From: Azospirillum doebereinerae
Lineage (GTDB): Bacteria > Pseudomonadota > Alphaproteobacteria > Azospirillales > Azospirillaceae
Assembly: GCF_003989665.1 (NCBI RefSeq)
Contig: NZ_RZIJ01000003.1
Span: 124,001 to 188,000 of the forward strand
Direction: 5' to 3'
DNA: 64,000 nt
The first letter of the stretch is position 1. Each line of letters starts with the position of its first letter. This document shows positions 1-8,278 of the stretch, one piece after another. Below the pieces are notes generated by a model that worked only from the letters and a program-made list of their open reading frames with translations, did no database searches and was not told the origin of the DNA. Made by a program: the position numbers and the translations under genes.

Positions 1-745
1 CGGTGGTCCAGCCGATGATGGTGAAGGCGACGGCGATCAGCCAGCTTGGCGCGTCGAGCGCCACGAATCCCGACATGTTGAGCGTCCCGCCAAGCAGGAT
101 GGGACCGAGCAGCGGCCCCGCCGGCAGGCGCAGCACGGTCCCGAGCCAACCGCCGAGCAGCGCCACGGCCACCAGCGCCAGGGTGGAGACCGGCGTTGCC
201 GCCGGGACGGCCAGTGGGGTTGCGGGGGCGAGCCCGGGCGGGGTGCCCAGCAGGAAATGGCAGGCGAGGGAAGCCAGCACGACGACGACGACGACCCGGA
301 GGTATTGCATCACCGCGACGAAGCGGGGATCGCCGCCGAAGTCGCCGGCCATGGCGATCATCGCCGGGGCCGCCCCCGGCATGGTCCCCCATAGGGCGGT
401 GCCGACCGGCAGCCGGCCCGACCGCTCCAGCAGCCAGCCGACCAGGACGGCGCCGGCCATCATGGTCGCCAGCGCCATCAACATCGGGAACCAGTGCAGG
501 GCGACGTCGTGGAGGATCGAGGCGTCGAGCGACCGCGCCACCACGCCGCCGGTCAGCGCCTGGGCGAGCCACAGGGAGCGCTTGGGCAGCTCGATGGTCG
601 AGCCGCGCACCCCCAGGATGACGGCCGCGCACATCGGGCCGAGCAGCACCGCGCCCGGCAGGGCGACCGACGTGAACAGCGCGGTGAACAGGAGGGTGGC
701 GACCGCCAGCAGGCACCACTGGAGGGGGATGGACAGGGAACTCAT
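1..745 (-). CDS. AbrB family membrane protein (C-terminus off window)
   Basis: A minus-strand frame opens with ATG at 745 and stays open to the window edge, giving 248 residues of a partial protein. It is almost entirely hydrophobic helices with short loops. A Pro-Gly-Ala-Ala-Pro turn is followed by Ala-Gly-Asp-Phe-Gly-Gly-Asp and then a Tyr-Leu-Arg plus poly-Val helix. This is the hallmark of the duplicated AbrB family (formerly misnamed ammonia monooxygenase), which are inner-membrane proteins of poorly known substrate. The second half repeats the fold, with a Leu-Pro-Ala-Gly-Pro-Leu-Leu-Gly-Pro turn. It is the last gene seen in the ABC transporter/hydrolase operon, separated from the hydrolase by an inverted repeat. 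Family is fairly sure; function is unknown. Confidence 0.8.
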   Translation of the reverse strand, partial: MSSLSIPLQWCLLAVATLLFTALFTSVALPGAVLLGPMCAAVILGVRGSTIELPKRSLWLAQALTGGVVARSLDASILHDVALHWFPMLMALATMMAGAVLVGWLLERSGRLPVGTALWGTMPGAAPAMIAMAGDFGGDPRFVAVMQYLRVVVVVVLASLACHFLLGTPPGLAPATPLAVPAATPVSTLALVAVALLGGWLGTVLRLPAGPLLGPILLGGTLNMSGFVALDAPSWLIAVAFTIIGWTT

Positions 746-805
746 GATGGACGGTCTGTCGGGTGGCGCGCCACCGCTCCTTGAGAGGTGTAGGGGAGGC
801 CTGAG

Positions 806-908
806 CCCTTCTCCCCTTGAGGGAGAGGGGTTGGGATGAGGGGTATCCGCCGAAGGCGGAAGATTTGCGCCCCCTCACCCCAACCCCTCTCCCACAAGGG
901 AAGAGGGG
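806..908. repeat. Long imperfect inverted repeat (REP-like stem-loop)
   Basis: Arms at 806-843 and 871-908 are reverse complements at about 34 of 38 positions, around a 27-base spacer that itself holds CCGCC/GGCGG. Each arm carries the motif CTCCC...AAGGGAGAGGGG or its complement. It lies in the 182-bp gap between the hydrolase stop (928) and the AbrB-type start (745), so transcripts crossing it would form a very strong hairpin. There is no U-tract, so an extragenic palindrome or mRNA-processing barrier fits better than a simple terminator. Confidence 0.7.
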
Positions 909-927
909 CTTTAAATCGCTTTCCGGG

Positions 928-1578
928 TCAGACCGCTTCCGCCATCTGCGCCTCGACATGGGCCATCACCTCGGCCACCGGCAGCACGTCGCCGTATTTG
1001 GCGTTCATGTCGAACAGCGCCGCCTCGTGCGGGGCCGGGTGGCGGTCGCCGACGCACTCCGCCGGGACGATGACGCGGAAGCCGTGCGACACCCCGTCCA
1101 CCGCCGTGGCGCGGACGCATCCGCTGGTCGAGCAGCCGGTGACGATCACCGTGTCGCACTCCAGCACGCGCAGCATGGTGCTGAGCGGCGTGCCGAAGAA
1201 GGCGGAGGAGTGGTGCTTCACCAGCACGATGTCCCCCGGCTCCGGCGTGACGCGGGCGTCGAAGCCGGCCAGCGGGTTGTCGGCGGTGAAGGCGCGCAAC
1301 GCCGGGATCTTCTTCACGAACATCCCGCCCTCGCTGCCCGCCTCGTCGTAGACGACCTTGGTGTAGATCACCGGCAGCCCGGCCCGGCGCGCGGCGGCGT
1401 AGAGCGGGACGCTCGCCTCCACCGCGTCGACCACGCCCTGCCCGAAGAAGGGCGCGCCGGGCTTGGTGTAGAAGTCGATGAAGTCGATTGACAGCACGGC
1501 GGCCTTGCGGCCGAAGCCGATCCGGTTCTGGAAGACGTTGGAGTAATTGTCCTTGAGCTCTTCGGTGACGCTGAACAT
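928..1578 (-). CDS. Isochorismatase-family cysteine hydrolase (N-carbamoylsarcosine amidase-like)
   Basis: The product is a 216-residue cytosolic hydrolase of the isochorismatase-like fold, with the expected triad: Asp32 in the first strand, Lys121 before His-His-Ser-Ser-Ala-Phe, and nucleophile Cys154 in Thr-Ser-Gly-Cys-Val-Arg. The family cleaves C-N amide or carbamoyl bonds, or vinyl ethers. The Gly-Cys-Ser-Thr-Ser-Gly-Cys loop is most like N-carbamoylsarcosine amidohydrolase-type members. It starts 12 bp after the transporter ATPase gene, so it is probably co-transcribed and acts on the imported compound. A paralogue with the same motifs lies at 7558-8187. Biuret hydrolase or maleamate amidase are alternatives that cannot be separated by eye. 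Confidence 0.88.
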   Translation of the reverse strand: MFSVTEELKDNYSNVFQNRIGFGRKAAVLSIDFIDFYTKPGAPFFGQGVVDAVEASVPLYAAARRAGLPVIYTKVVYDEAGSEGGMFVKKIPALRAFTADNPLAGFDARVTPEPGDIVLVKHHSSAFFGTPLSTMLRVLECDTVIVTGCSTSGCVRATAVDGVSHGFRVIVPAECVGDRHPAPHEAALFDMNAKYGDVLPVAEVMAHVEAQMAEAV

Positions 1579-1590
1579 GGGGCTTCGCCT

Positions 1591-2751
1591 TCAGGCTGAT
1601 TGCAGGGGGATCGGGCGGATGGGCGGATGGCCGATGTCCTGGAGGACGGCGGCCGCCACCTCCGACCGGCTTTCGGGAGTCTCGGGGAAATGGCAGGCGA
1701 CCTGATCGGTCCCGCCGCCGCAGGCCCGCAGCGCCGGCTCTTCCATCAGGCAGGCGCGCGGCAGCAGGGCGTCGCCGCTGCGCTCGGTCGGCACGCCGCC
1801 GCCGGACGCCACCAGCCGGGCGCGGTAGCAGCGGGGGTGGAAGCGGCAGCCCGGCGGCACGCTGGTGGCCGAGCCGATCTCGCCCATCGCCACCGAGGTG
1901 CGGCGGCGCTTGCGCATCCGCAGGTCGGCGATGGGGACCGCCGCCAGCAGCGAGACGGTGTAGGGGTGCAGCGGCCGGCGGTAGAGCGTGTCGCGCGACG
2001 CCAGCTCCACCAGCTTGCCGAGATACATCACGGCGATGCGGTGGCTGACGTGGCGGACCACCGCCAGATCATGGGCGATGAACAGGTAGGACAGACCGCG
2101 CTCGCGCTGGATGCGCTGGAGCAGGTTGATGATCTGCGCCTGGATCGACACGTCGAGCGCCGACACCGGCTCGTCCAGCACCAGGATCTTCGGATCGAGC
2201 GTCAGGGCGCGGGCGATGCCGATGCGCTGGCGCTGGCCGCCGGAGAACTGGTGCGGGTAGCGGTCGGCGTGCGACGGGTCGAGCCCGACCAGGCTCATCA
2301 CCCCCGCCACCTTCTGCGGGCTGTCGGTGGGGTCCCACAGCCCGTGGACCTTCAGCGGCTCGCCGATGCTCTGGCCGATGGTGACGCGGGGGTCGAGCGA
2401 GCCGTAGGGGTCCTGGAACACCATCTGGATGTCGCGGCGCATCGCCTGCATTTCGGCCTTGGGCAGGTCGGTGACGTCGCGGCCGTCCACCAGCAGCCGG
2501 CCGCCGCTGGGCTCCACCAGCCGCAGGGCGAGGCGGCCGAGCGTGCTCTTGCCGCTGCCGCTCTCGCCGACCAGCCCCAGCGTCTCGCCGGGGTGGATCG
2601 TCAGCGAGACGCCGTCCACCGCCCGCACCGGGGTGCCGGCCTTGCGGAACAGCCCGCCGCGCCGAGTGAAGACGCGGGAGGTCTCGACCAGCTCCAGGGC
2701 CGGCGGCGGCCCGGCGTCGGTTCCGGAGGATGCGGTGCGGACTTCGCTCAT
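1591..2751 (-). CDS. Peptide/opine-type ABC transporter ATPase (DppF/OppF type)
   Basis: This 386-residue ATPase energises the neighbouring permeases. It has Walker A Gly-Glu-Ser-Gly-Ser-Gly-Lys-Ser-Thr at residues 62-70, an LSGGQ-type signature Ser-Gly-Gly-Gln-Arg-Gln-Arg at 170-176, Walker B Leu-Val-Leu-Asp-Glu-Pro around 190-195 and the switch His at 227. The C-terminal oligopeptide-transporter extension, with Cys-Arg-Phe-His-Pro-Arg-Cys after Val-Pro-Pro-Gly, marks the Dpp/Opp subfamily. Its ATG overlaps the stop of the upstream dppD-like gene (ATGA), implying translational coupling. Substrate is not readable from the ATPase; the hydrolase neighbours suggest an amide or ureido compound rather than true peptides. 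Confidence 0.94.
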   Translation of the reverse strand: MSEVRTASSGTDAGPPPALELVETSRVFTRRGGLFRKAGTPVRAVDGVSLTIHPGETLGLVGESGSGKSTLGRLALRLVEPSGGRLLVDGRDVTDLPKAEMQAMRRDIQMVFQDPYGSLDPRVTIGQSIGEPLKVHGLWDPTDSPQKVAGVMSLVGLDPSHADRYPHQFSGGQRQRIGIARALTLDPKILVLDEPVSALDVSIQAQIINLLQRIQRERGLSYLFIAHDLAVVRHVSHRIAVMYLGKLVELASRDTLYRRPLHPYTVSLLAAVPIADLRMRKRRRTSVAMGEIGSATSVPPGCRFHPRCYRARLVASGGGVPTERSGDALLPRACLMEEPALRACGGGTDQVACHFPETPESRSEVAAAVLQDIGHPPIRPIPLQSA

Positions 2752-3809
2752 CGGGCGGCCTCCATCTGGTCGAGCCGGTCGGCGTGGAAGCAGGCGCTGC
2801 GATGCCCGGCGCGATCGCCGGCCAGCGGCAGCGGCCGCTTGGTGCAGCAGTCGGCGCGGCCATGGCCCAGCGTGCAGCGCGGCTCGAAGGCGCAGCCCGG
2901 CGGCAGGCGGGCGACGTTGGGCGGCTGGCCCTCGATGGCCGGCAACTCCTCGTCGACCGGGCCGTCCAGGCGCGGGATGCTGCGGAACAGCGCGCGGGTG
3001 TAGGGGTGGCGGGGGGCGGAGAAGACCTCCTCGATGGATCCCACCTCCACCAGCCGGCCGGCGTACATCACGGCGACGTCGTCGGCGTAGCGGGCGACGA
3101 GGCCGAGGTCGTGGGTGATCAGCACCAGCGCCATCCCCGTCTCGGCCTGGAGGTCGGCCAGCAGGTCGAGGATCTGGGCCTGCACCGTCACGTCGAGCGC
3201 GGTGGTCGGCTCGTCGGCGATCAGCACCTTGGGCGACAGGGCGATGGCCATGGCGATCAGAACGCGCTGGCGCTGGCCGCCGGAAAGCTGGTGCGGGTAG
3301 TCGTCGATCCGCCGGGACGGGTCGGGGATCTGCACGCGGGCCAACAGTTCCACCGCGCGGGCGCGGGCGGCGGCGCGGCCGAGGCCGCTGTGCGCCCGCA
3401 GCACCTCGACGATCTGCTCGCCGATGGTGAAGACCGGGTTCAGCGCGGTCAGCGGGTCCTGGAAGATCATCGACACCACCGCACCGCGCAGGCGGCGGAG
3501 CTGCTCGGGCGTCCGGCCCAGGATCTCGGCGCCGCCGATCCGCACCTCGCCGCGCTGGACCCGGCCGGGGGACGCGACGAGGCCGAGCGCCGACAGGAAG
3601 GTCATCGACTTGCCCGAGCCGGATTCGCCGACCACCGCCAGCGTGCCGCCGTCCCGCACGGCCAGCGAGATGCCGTCGATGACGGTGATCGGGCCGTCGT
3701 CGCCGGGGAAGACGGTGGTCAGGTCGCGCAGCTCCAGCGCCACCGGGCGGGGGGCCGGAACCGGAGCGACCGGCGGGGGAGGGGCGACGGACAGGTTGGG
3801 ATTCGCCAT
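2748..3809 (-). CDS. Peptide/opine-type ABC transporter ATPase (DppD/OppD type)
   Basis: The start at 3809 gives a 353-residue protein beginning Met-Ala-Asn-Pro-Asn. The frame is open further upstream but there it overlaps the dppC-like gene. A Pro-rich N-terminal leader (residues 9-22) precedes the ATPase domain, which has Walker A Gly-Glu-Ser-Gly-Ser-Gly-Lys-Ser at 61-68, then Gln-Leu-Ser-Gly-Gly-Gln-Arg-Gln-Arg and Asp-Glu-Pro-Thr-Thr-Ala-Leu-Asp. The C-terminal Leu-Pro-Pro-Gly-Cys region is typical of the oligopeptide group. It pairs with the ATPase at 1591-2751 to form the usual heterodimer. Only 8 bp separate it from the dppC-like gene. Confidence 0.94.
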   Translation of the reverse strand: MANPNLSVAPPPPVAPVPAPRPVALELRDLTTVFPGDDGPITVIDGISLAVRDGGTLAVVGESGSGKSMTFLSALGLVASPGRVQRGEVRIGGAEILGRTPEQLRRLRGAVVSMIFQDPLTALNPVFTIGEQIVEVLRAHSGLGRAAARARAVELLARVQIPDPSRRIDDYPHQLSGGQRQRVLIAMAIALSPKVLIADEPTTALDVTVQAQILDLLADLQAETGMALVLITHDLGLVARYADDVAVMYAGRLVEVGSIEEVFSAPRHPYTRALFRSIPRLDGPVDEELPAIEGQPPNVARLPPGCAFEPRCTLGHGRADCCTKRPLPLAGDRAGHRSACFHADRLDQMEAAR

Positions 3810-3817
3810 GGAAAGCC

Positions 3818-4699
3818 TCACAGCATCTTGCCGGACGAGCGGCGCATCTGGGGATCGAGCGTGTCGCGCAGCCCGTCGCCCAGCAGGTTGAGGGCGACCA
3901 CCATCACCGCGATGCACAGGCCGGCCGACAGCGAGATCACCGGGTTCGACGCCAGGAAGCTCTGGCCGTCGGCGATGACGTTGCCCCAGGTCGGGGCGGG
4001 CGGCTGGACGCCGAGGCCGAGGAAGCTCAACCCCGCCTCGGCCAGGATCGCGGTGGCGGCGCCGATGGTCGCCACGACGATCACCGGCGGCAGGCTGTTG
4101 GGCACGACGTGCAGGAACAGCAGCCGCAGGTTGCCCATGCCGATGGCGCGCGACGCCTCGACGTAGGGGCGCGGCTTGATGGTCAGCACCACCGCCCGCA
4201 TCACGGCGGCGACGCGCGGGGTGTAGGCGAGCGCCACGGCGACGATCACCGATTCCAGCGACGAGCCGCGCACCGCCACCAGCGCCAGCGCCAGCAGGAA
4301 GCCGGGGAAGGCCAGCAGGATGTCGATGACCGAGACGGTGACCCGCTCGACCCAGCCGCCGAAGAAACCGGCGACGGCACCGACCACCATGCCCAGCGAC
4401 AGCGACAACACCATCACGGCGACGGCGACCTGCAACGAGGTGCGGGTGCCCCAGATCAGCCGGGACAGCACGTCGCGGCCGAACTGGTCGGTGCCCAGAA
4501 GATGCTGGGCCGAGGGCGGGGCCAGCGTGTTGCCGAGGTCGGTGTCCAGCGGCGACCACGGCGCGATCCAGGGCGCCGCCACGGCGATGGCCAGCATCGC
4601 CGTCAGCAGGATCGTCCCGATCAGGAATCCCGGATGGCGGAAATAGCGCATCAGGGACGACCGCCGGGGCGGGGCGGAAGCGGTAACGGTTGCGGACAT
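3818..4699 (-). CDS. Peptide/opine-type ABC transporter permease (DppC type)
   Basis: This 293-residue inner-membrane permease has a cytoplasmic N-terminus, one membrane helix around residues 22-44, the Leu-Gly-Thr-Asp-Gln-Phe-Gly-Arg-Asp-Val-Leu-Ser-Arg periplasmic motif that defines DppC/OppC, and then the five-helix transport core. The coupling loop reads Glu-Ala-Ser-Arg-Ala-Ile-Gly-Met-Gly. The start at 4699 is chosen because it follows the dppB-like stop by 8 bp. A longer upstream frame would overlap dppB extensively. It forms the translocation pore with the product at 4708-5646. Confidence 0.93.
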   Translation of the reverse strand: MSATVTASAPPRRSSLMRYFRHPGFLIGTILLTAMLAIAVAAPWIAPWSPLDTDLGNTLAPPSAQHLLGTDQFGRDVLSRLIWGTRTSLQVAVAVMVLSLSLGMVVGAVAGFFGGWVERVTVSVIDILLAFPGFLLALALVAVRGSSLESVIVAVALAYTPRVAAVMRAVVLTIKPRPYVEASRAIGMGNLRLLFLHVVPNSLPPVIVVATIGAATAILAEAGLSFLGLGVQPPAPTWGNVIADGQSFLASNPVISLSAGLCIAVMVVALNLLGDGLRDTLDPQMRRSSGKML

Positions 4700-4707
4700 G
4701 GGCGGGC

Positions 4708-5646
4708 TCACCTTGCGGACAGGCGCGGATCGACCAGCCCGTAGGCGAGGTCGAGCAGGCTGTTGACGAGGACGACGGCGACGGCCAGCACCAGCACGCC
4801 GGCCTGGACGAGCTGGTAGTCGCGGGCCGAGACCGCCTTGAGGATCATCGAGCCGATGCCGGGCCGGCTGAACACCACCTCGATCAGGATGGCGCTGCCC
4901 AGCGACCAGGCGAAGGTGACGCCGACGATGGCGAGGATCGGCACCAGCGCGTTCTTCAGCGCCAGCCGCCAGACGACGCGGCGCTGCGGCACGCCCATCG
5001 CGCGGGCCACCCGGATGTAGTCCTGGTTCAGCACCTCCAGCATCGCCGAACGGGTCAGCCGGGTGATGTAGGCGGCGACCGAGACGCCGAGCACCCCCGC
5101 CGGCAGCACCAGATGGTGGATCTGGTCGAGGAACCCGCCGCCCGAGCTGGCGCCCAGCGCCGGGAACCATTTCAGCTCCTGCGAGAACAGCAGGACCGAG
5201 GCGAGGCCGAGCCAGAAGACCGGGAAGGAGATGCCGAACAGGGCGACGACCATGATCAGCAGATCGCTCCACGAGCCCTGGCGCTCCGCCGTGACGATTC
5301 CGAGCGGGATGCCGATGACCACCGCGATGGCCAGACCGGCGAAGGCCAGAAGGGCGGAGTCGGGCAGGCTGGAGAGGATCTCCTCCAGCGCCGGGCGGCC
5401 GGTGACGACCGAGGCGCCGAAATCGCCGGTCAGCGCGCGCAAGGCGTAGAGCCCGTACTGCACGATCACCGGGCGGTCGAGGCCGAGCTGGGCGCGCAGC
5501 GTCGCCAGCGCCTCCTCGGTCGCGTAGTCGCCCAGCATGTACTGGGCGGGGTCGCCCGGAATCATGCGGACGAGGAAGAAGGTCACGGTCACGATGCCGA
5601 ACACCGTGATCGCGAGCTGCGTGAGCTGGCGGGTCAGGCGGTCCAT
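4708..5646 (-). CDS. Peptide/opine-type ABC transporter permease (DppB type)
   Basis: This 312-residue permease shows the DppB hallmarks: a first helix starting about residue 10, Val-Arg-Met-Ile-Pro-Gly-Asp-Pro at about 26-33, a large periplasmic segment, and the EAA-like loop Arg-Val-Ala-Arg-Ala-Met-Gly-Val-Pro. Its start lies 4 bp after the binding-protein stop. Operon order is binding protein, B, C, D, F, the classic arrangement for this transporter family. Confidence 0.93.
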   Translation of the reverse strand: MDRLTRQLTQLAITVFGIVTVTFFLVRMIPGDPAQYMLGDYATEEALATLRAQLGLDRPVIVQYGLYALRALTGDFGASVVTGRPALEEILSSLPDSALLAFAGLAIAVVIGIPLGIVTAERQGSWSDLLIMVVALFGISFPVFWLGLASVLLFSQELKWFPALGASSGGGFLDQIHHLVLPAGVLGVSVAAYITRLTRSAMLEVLNQDYIRVARAMGVPQRRVVWRLALKNALVPILAIVGVTFAWSLGSAILIEVVFSRPGIGSMILKAVSARDYQLVQAGVLVLAVAVVLVNSLLDLAYGLVDPRLSAR

Positions 5647-5650
5647 GGCG

Positions 5651-7213
5651 TCAGCCCGCCAGCACGACGGGATAGGCGCTCATGGTGAAGAGCGAGTTCT
5701 GGACGAAGCCCGAGACGCCCTTGGTGTGGGCGATGTAGAGGCGGTCGGCGTAGAGCGGCACGATGGGGGCGTCGCCCATCACCTTGGCCTGGATCTTCCC
5801 GTAGACCTCCTTGCGGGCGGCGTCGCCCTGGGCCTGCCGCGCGGCGGCGATCAGATCCTCGACGCCCTCGTAATGGGAGGTGTTGAGGCCGGGCGGGAAG
5901 GAGGACTTGGCGAACATCGACAGGATCGGGCTGTCGGGGTCGGGGGCGCCGACCACGCCGGTGACGCAGGTCGGCACGGTCCCCTTGTTGCGGGCCTGGA
6001 GGTAGGCGCCGCGCTCCAGCACCTTGATCTTGGCGTCGATGCCGACGGCGGCGAGGTCGCTGGCGATGGGCACGACGATCTTGTCGTAGGGGTTGGCGCC
6101 CGGCGCCACCAGATCGAGGGTGAAGGGGCCGACCCCCGCCTCCTTCAGAAGCGCCTTGGCCTTCTGCGGGTCGTAGGGATAGGCCGCCACATCGTTGGTG
6201 AATTCCTGGAAGGAGGAGGTGAGGAAGCCGCTCGCCTCGGTCTTGGTGCCCTTGAAGAAGCCGTCGATCAGCGCCTTGCGGTTGATGGCGTGGCTGATCG
6301 CCTGGCGGACGCGGACATCGCCCAGCGGCTTGATGCTGGTGTTGAGGATGAGGTTGATGGTGTGGTTGGCGTCGCGGTCGAGCACCGTCACCTGACCGCC
6401 GCCCTTCAGGCGCTGGATGACCTCGGGCTGTTGCAGGCCGAAGAAGATGTCGACCTCGCCGTTCTCCAGCGCGATGGCCGCCGCCGTCTCGTCCTTGATG
6501 ACGCGGAACAGCAGTTCCTCCACCTTGGGCGCGCCGTCGAAATAGTCCTTGTTGGCGGAGAGCCTGACCTCGCGGCCGGGGGTCCAGACCTGGAACACGA
6601 AGGGGCCGGTGCCGACCGGGTTCAGCGCGTAGGCCTTCTCGCCGATCTCGCCCAGCGCCTTGCGGCTCAGAATCCAGCCTTGGTTGAAGGCGGAGACCTT
6701 GTGCAGGAAGCCGGAGTTCGGCTCCTTGAGGGTGATGACCACCCGGTCCGGCGCCGGCGTCTCGACCGACTTGATCGAGGCGAGCTGCCCGGCGTAGCTG
6801 CTCCCGGTCTGCGGGTCGAGCACCCGCTCGAACGAGAACTTCACGTCGTCCGACGTGAAGGGACCGTAGTTCTTGTGCCAGACGACGCCGCTGCGCAGCG
6901 CGAAGCTGTAGACGGTGCCGTCGCCCGAGATCTCCCAGGAGGTCGCGAGGTCGGGGACCAGCGCGTTGCTCGCCTCGTCGTACTTGACCAGCCCGTTGTA
7001 GATCTGGGTGGCCACCGTCTGGTTCTCGATCTGGAAGATGCGGGCCGGGTCGAGGTTGCCGATGTCGCTGCCGATGCGCACGCGCAGCACCGGCGGGGCG
7101 GCGGCGACGCCGAGCGGCCAGCCGCTGCCCGCCACCAGCGCCCCGGCCGCCAGCAGGCCGCCGAATTGACGGCGCGTCACCCCGTTCCGCTGCTGTCGAT
7201 GGGTCCCGACCAT
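5651..7213 (-). CDS. Family 5 extracellular solute-binding protein (Tat-type signal)
   Basis: The product is a 520-residue periplasmic receptor for the downstream permease and ATPases. The chosen ATG at 7213 has an AAGGAG ribosome-binding site and gives an N-terminus with a twin-arginine motif (Thr-Arg-Arg-Gln-Phe-Gly-Gly) and an Ala/Leu/Val-rich stretch ending near Gly-Val-Ala-Ala-Ala. An open upstream extension to 7330 lacks this logic. The mature part has the family 5 features Gly-Ser-Asp-Ile-Gly-Asn-Leu-Asp-Pro-Ala and Val-Arg-Gln-Ala-Ile-Ser-His-Ala-Ile-Asn-Arg. Tat export is plausible for folded or cofactor-bound receptors but is only predicted. Members of this family bind peptides, opines, nickel or amides. 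Confidence 0.92.
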   Translation of the reverse strand: MVGTHRQQRNGVTRRQFGGLLAAGALVAGSGWPLGVAAAPPVLRVRIGSDIGNLDPARIFQIENQTVATQIYNGLVKYDEASNALVPDLATSWEISGDGTVYSFALRSGVVWHKNYGPFTSDDVKFSFERVLDPQTGSSYAGQLASIKSVETPAPDRVVITLKEPNSGFLHKVSAFNQGWILSRKALGEIGEKAYALNPVGTGPFVFQVWTPGREVRLSANKDYFDGAPKVEELLFRVIKDETAAAIALENGEVDIFFGLQQPEVIQRLKGGGQVTVLDRDANHTINLILNTSIKPLGDVRVRQAISHAINRKALIDGFFKGTKTEASGFLTSSFQEFTNDVAAYPYDPQKAKALLKEAGVGPFTLDLVAPGANPYDKIVVPIASDLAAVGIDAKIKVLERGAYLQARNKGTVPTCVTGVVGAPDPDSPILSMFAKSSFPPGLNTSHYEGVEDLIAAARQAQGDAARKEVYGKIQAKVMGDAPIVPLYADRLYIAHTKGVSGFVQNSLFTMSAYPVVLAG

Positions 7214-7557
7214 GGCCTGCTCCTTCTGTCGTCCGGAATGCGTTCGGCGGCGGCGCTCCGTGGCTTGCATAAAATGCACACAATCTTTGCCGCGCCGGTG
7301 TGACAGGAAGGTTAGCAGAAACCGTACCATCTCTCACTTCGGCGCTCGGTGATTTCGTCTTTGAATATTTTTCAATGACTTAGTTTGTTCGGCTAAGAAA
7401 TGTTCGTACGAACTACGGTATGGAAAATTGCGCGTTTTGGAAGCATGTGCACGAATGAAATGGCGAAACTATGGGCTTTGAATGCACTTATGAACGAATG
7501 TATGCTTTTTCCGCGCTTGTCATCCGGCGCCCTAACCGGAAAAGGACATCTCCCGAC
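7214..7557. promoter_or_regulatory. Divergent control region with two perfect palindromes
   Basis: This 344-bp gap separates the transporter operon (minus) from the hydrolase/amidase genes (plus) and is clearly AT-richer than its surroundings. It holds TGCAT-AAA-ATGCA (7266-7278), 53 bp upstream of the binding-protein start, and GTTCGTACGAAC (7402-7413), roughly midway. Both are symmetric enough to be operators for a dimeric regulator such as a GntR- or TetR-type protein. No regulator gene adjoins the region. No coding frame is supported here. Confidence 0.55.
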
Positions 7558-8187
7558 ATGAGCGACCTCTCCATCTACGAACGCCAGGGACTCGGCAAAC
7601 CGCTCGGCTTCGGCCGCAAGACGGCTTTGCTGGTCATCGACTTCCAACTCGGCTTCACCCGCGAGGACGCGTTCGGCGGCTTCAACATCAACGACGCCAT
7701 CACGGCGACCGCCGAACTTCTGGGGCACGCCCGCGCCGCCGGGATGCCGATCGCTCACGCCTGCTTCATCGCGCCGGACGCGGTCGGCGGCATCGGTCCC
7801 TTCGGCGAGAAAATCCCCAATCTGCTGAAGCTGACCGCCGACGCCCCGGACACCGCCTTCGCCCCGGCGGTGACGCCGCGGGACGGCGAATACATCGCCC
7901 GCAAGCAGCACGCCTCGGCCTTCTTCGGGACCGGCCTGTCGAGCTGGCTGCGCGCCAACGGCGTGGACACGCTGCTGGTGACCGGCTGCACCACCTCGGG
8001 CTGCGTGCGGGCCAGCGTGATCGACGCCTCCGCCCACGGGCTGCGGCCGATCATCGTCGAGGAGTGCGTCGGCGACCGCGCCGAGGAGCCGCACCGCGCC
8101 AACCTGTTCGACATGCGGCAGAAATACGCCGACGTGCTGCCGCTTCAGGCCGTCATCGACCGGATCGGCGTGGCCCAGGCCGCCTGA
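7558..8187 (+). CDS. Isochorismatase-family cysteine hydrolase, second paralogue
   Basis: ATG at 7558 gives 209 residues and follows an AAAGGA-type ribosome-binding site. An upstream extension in frame starts in AT-rich non-coding DNA and is rejected. The catalytic triad is Asp28, Lys116 and Cys149 within Thr-Thr-Ser-Gly-Cys-Val-Arg. It shares with the 928-1578 protein the Gly-Phe-Gly-Arg-Lys start of strand one, the Cys-Val-Gly-Asp-Arg motif and the Lys-Tyr-x-Asp-Val-Leu-Pro tail, so the two are paralogues in opposite arms of one divergent locus. It probably hydrolyses an N-carbamoyl or amide intermediate in the cytoplasm; the exact substrate is unknown. Confidence 0.88.
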   Translation: MSDLSIYERQGLGKPLGFGRKTALLVIDFQLGFTREDAFGGFNINDAITATAELLGHARAAGMPIAHACFIAPDAVGGIGPFGEKIPNLLKLTADAPDTAFAPAVTPRDGEYIARKQHASAFFGTGLSSWLRANGVDTLLVTGCTTSGCVRASVIDASAHGLRPIIVEECVGDRAEEPHRANLFDMRQKYADVLPLQAVIDRIGVAQAA

Positions 8188-8191
8188 TTTG

Positions 8192-8224
8192 GCGGGAGGT
8201 CCGGCGCCCGGCCGGACCTCCCGC
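8192..8224. repeat. Perfect 13-bp stem-loop between hydrolase and amidase genes
   Basis: GCGGGAGGTCCGG (8192-8204) is exactly complementary to 8212-8224 around a 7-base loop. It begins 4 bp after the stop codon of the hydrolase and is not followed by a T-run. It may stabilise the upstream message or partly attenuate read-through into the amidase genes. Confidence 0.7.
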
Positions 8225-8278
8225 AACCCCCACTTCCGCCGGTCCCGGCCGGTCCACGCCAACCGAAAGCAGCAGCGC

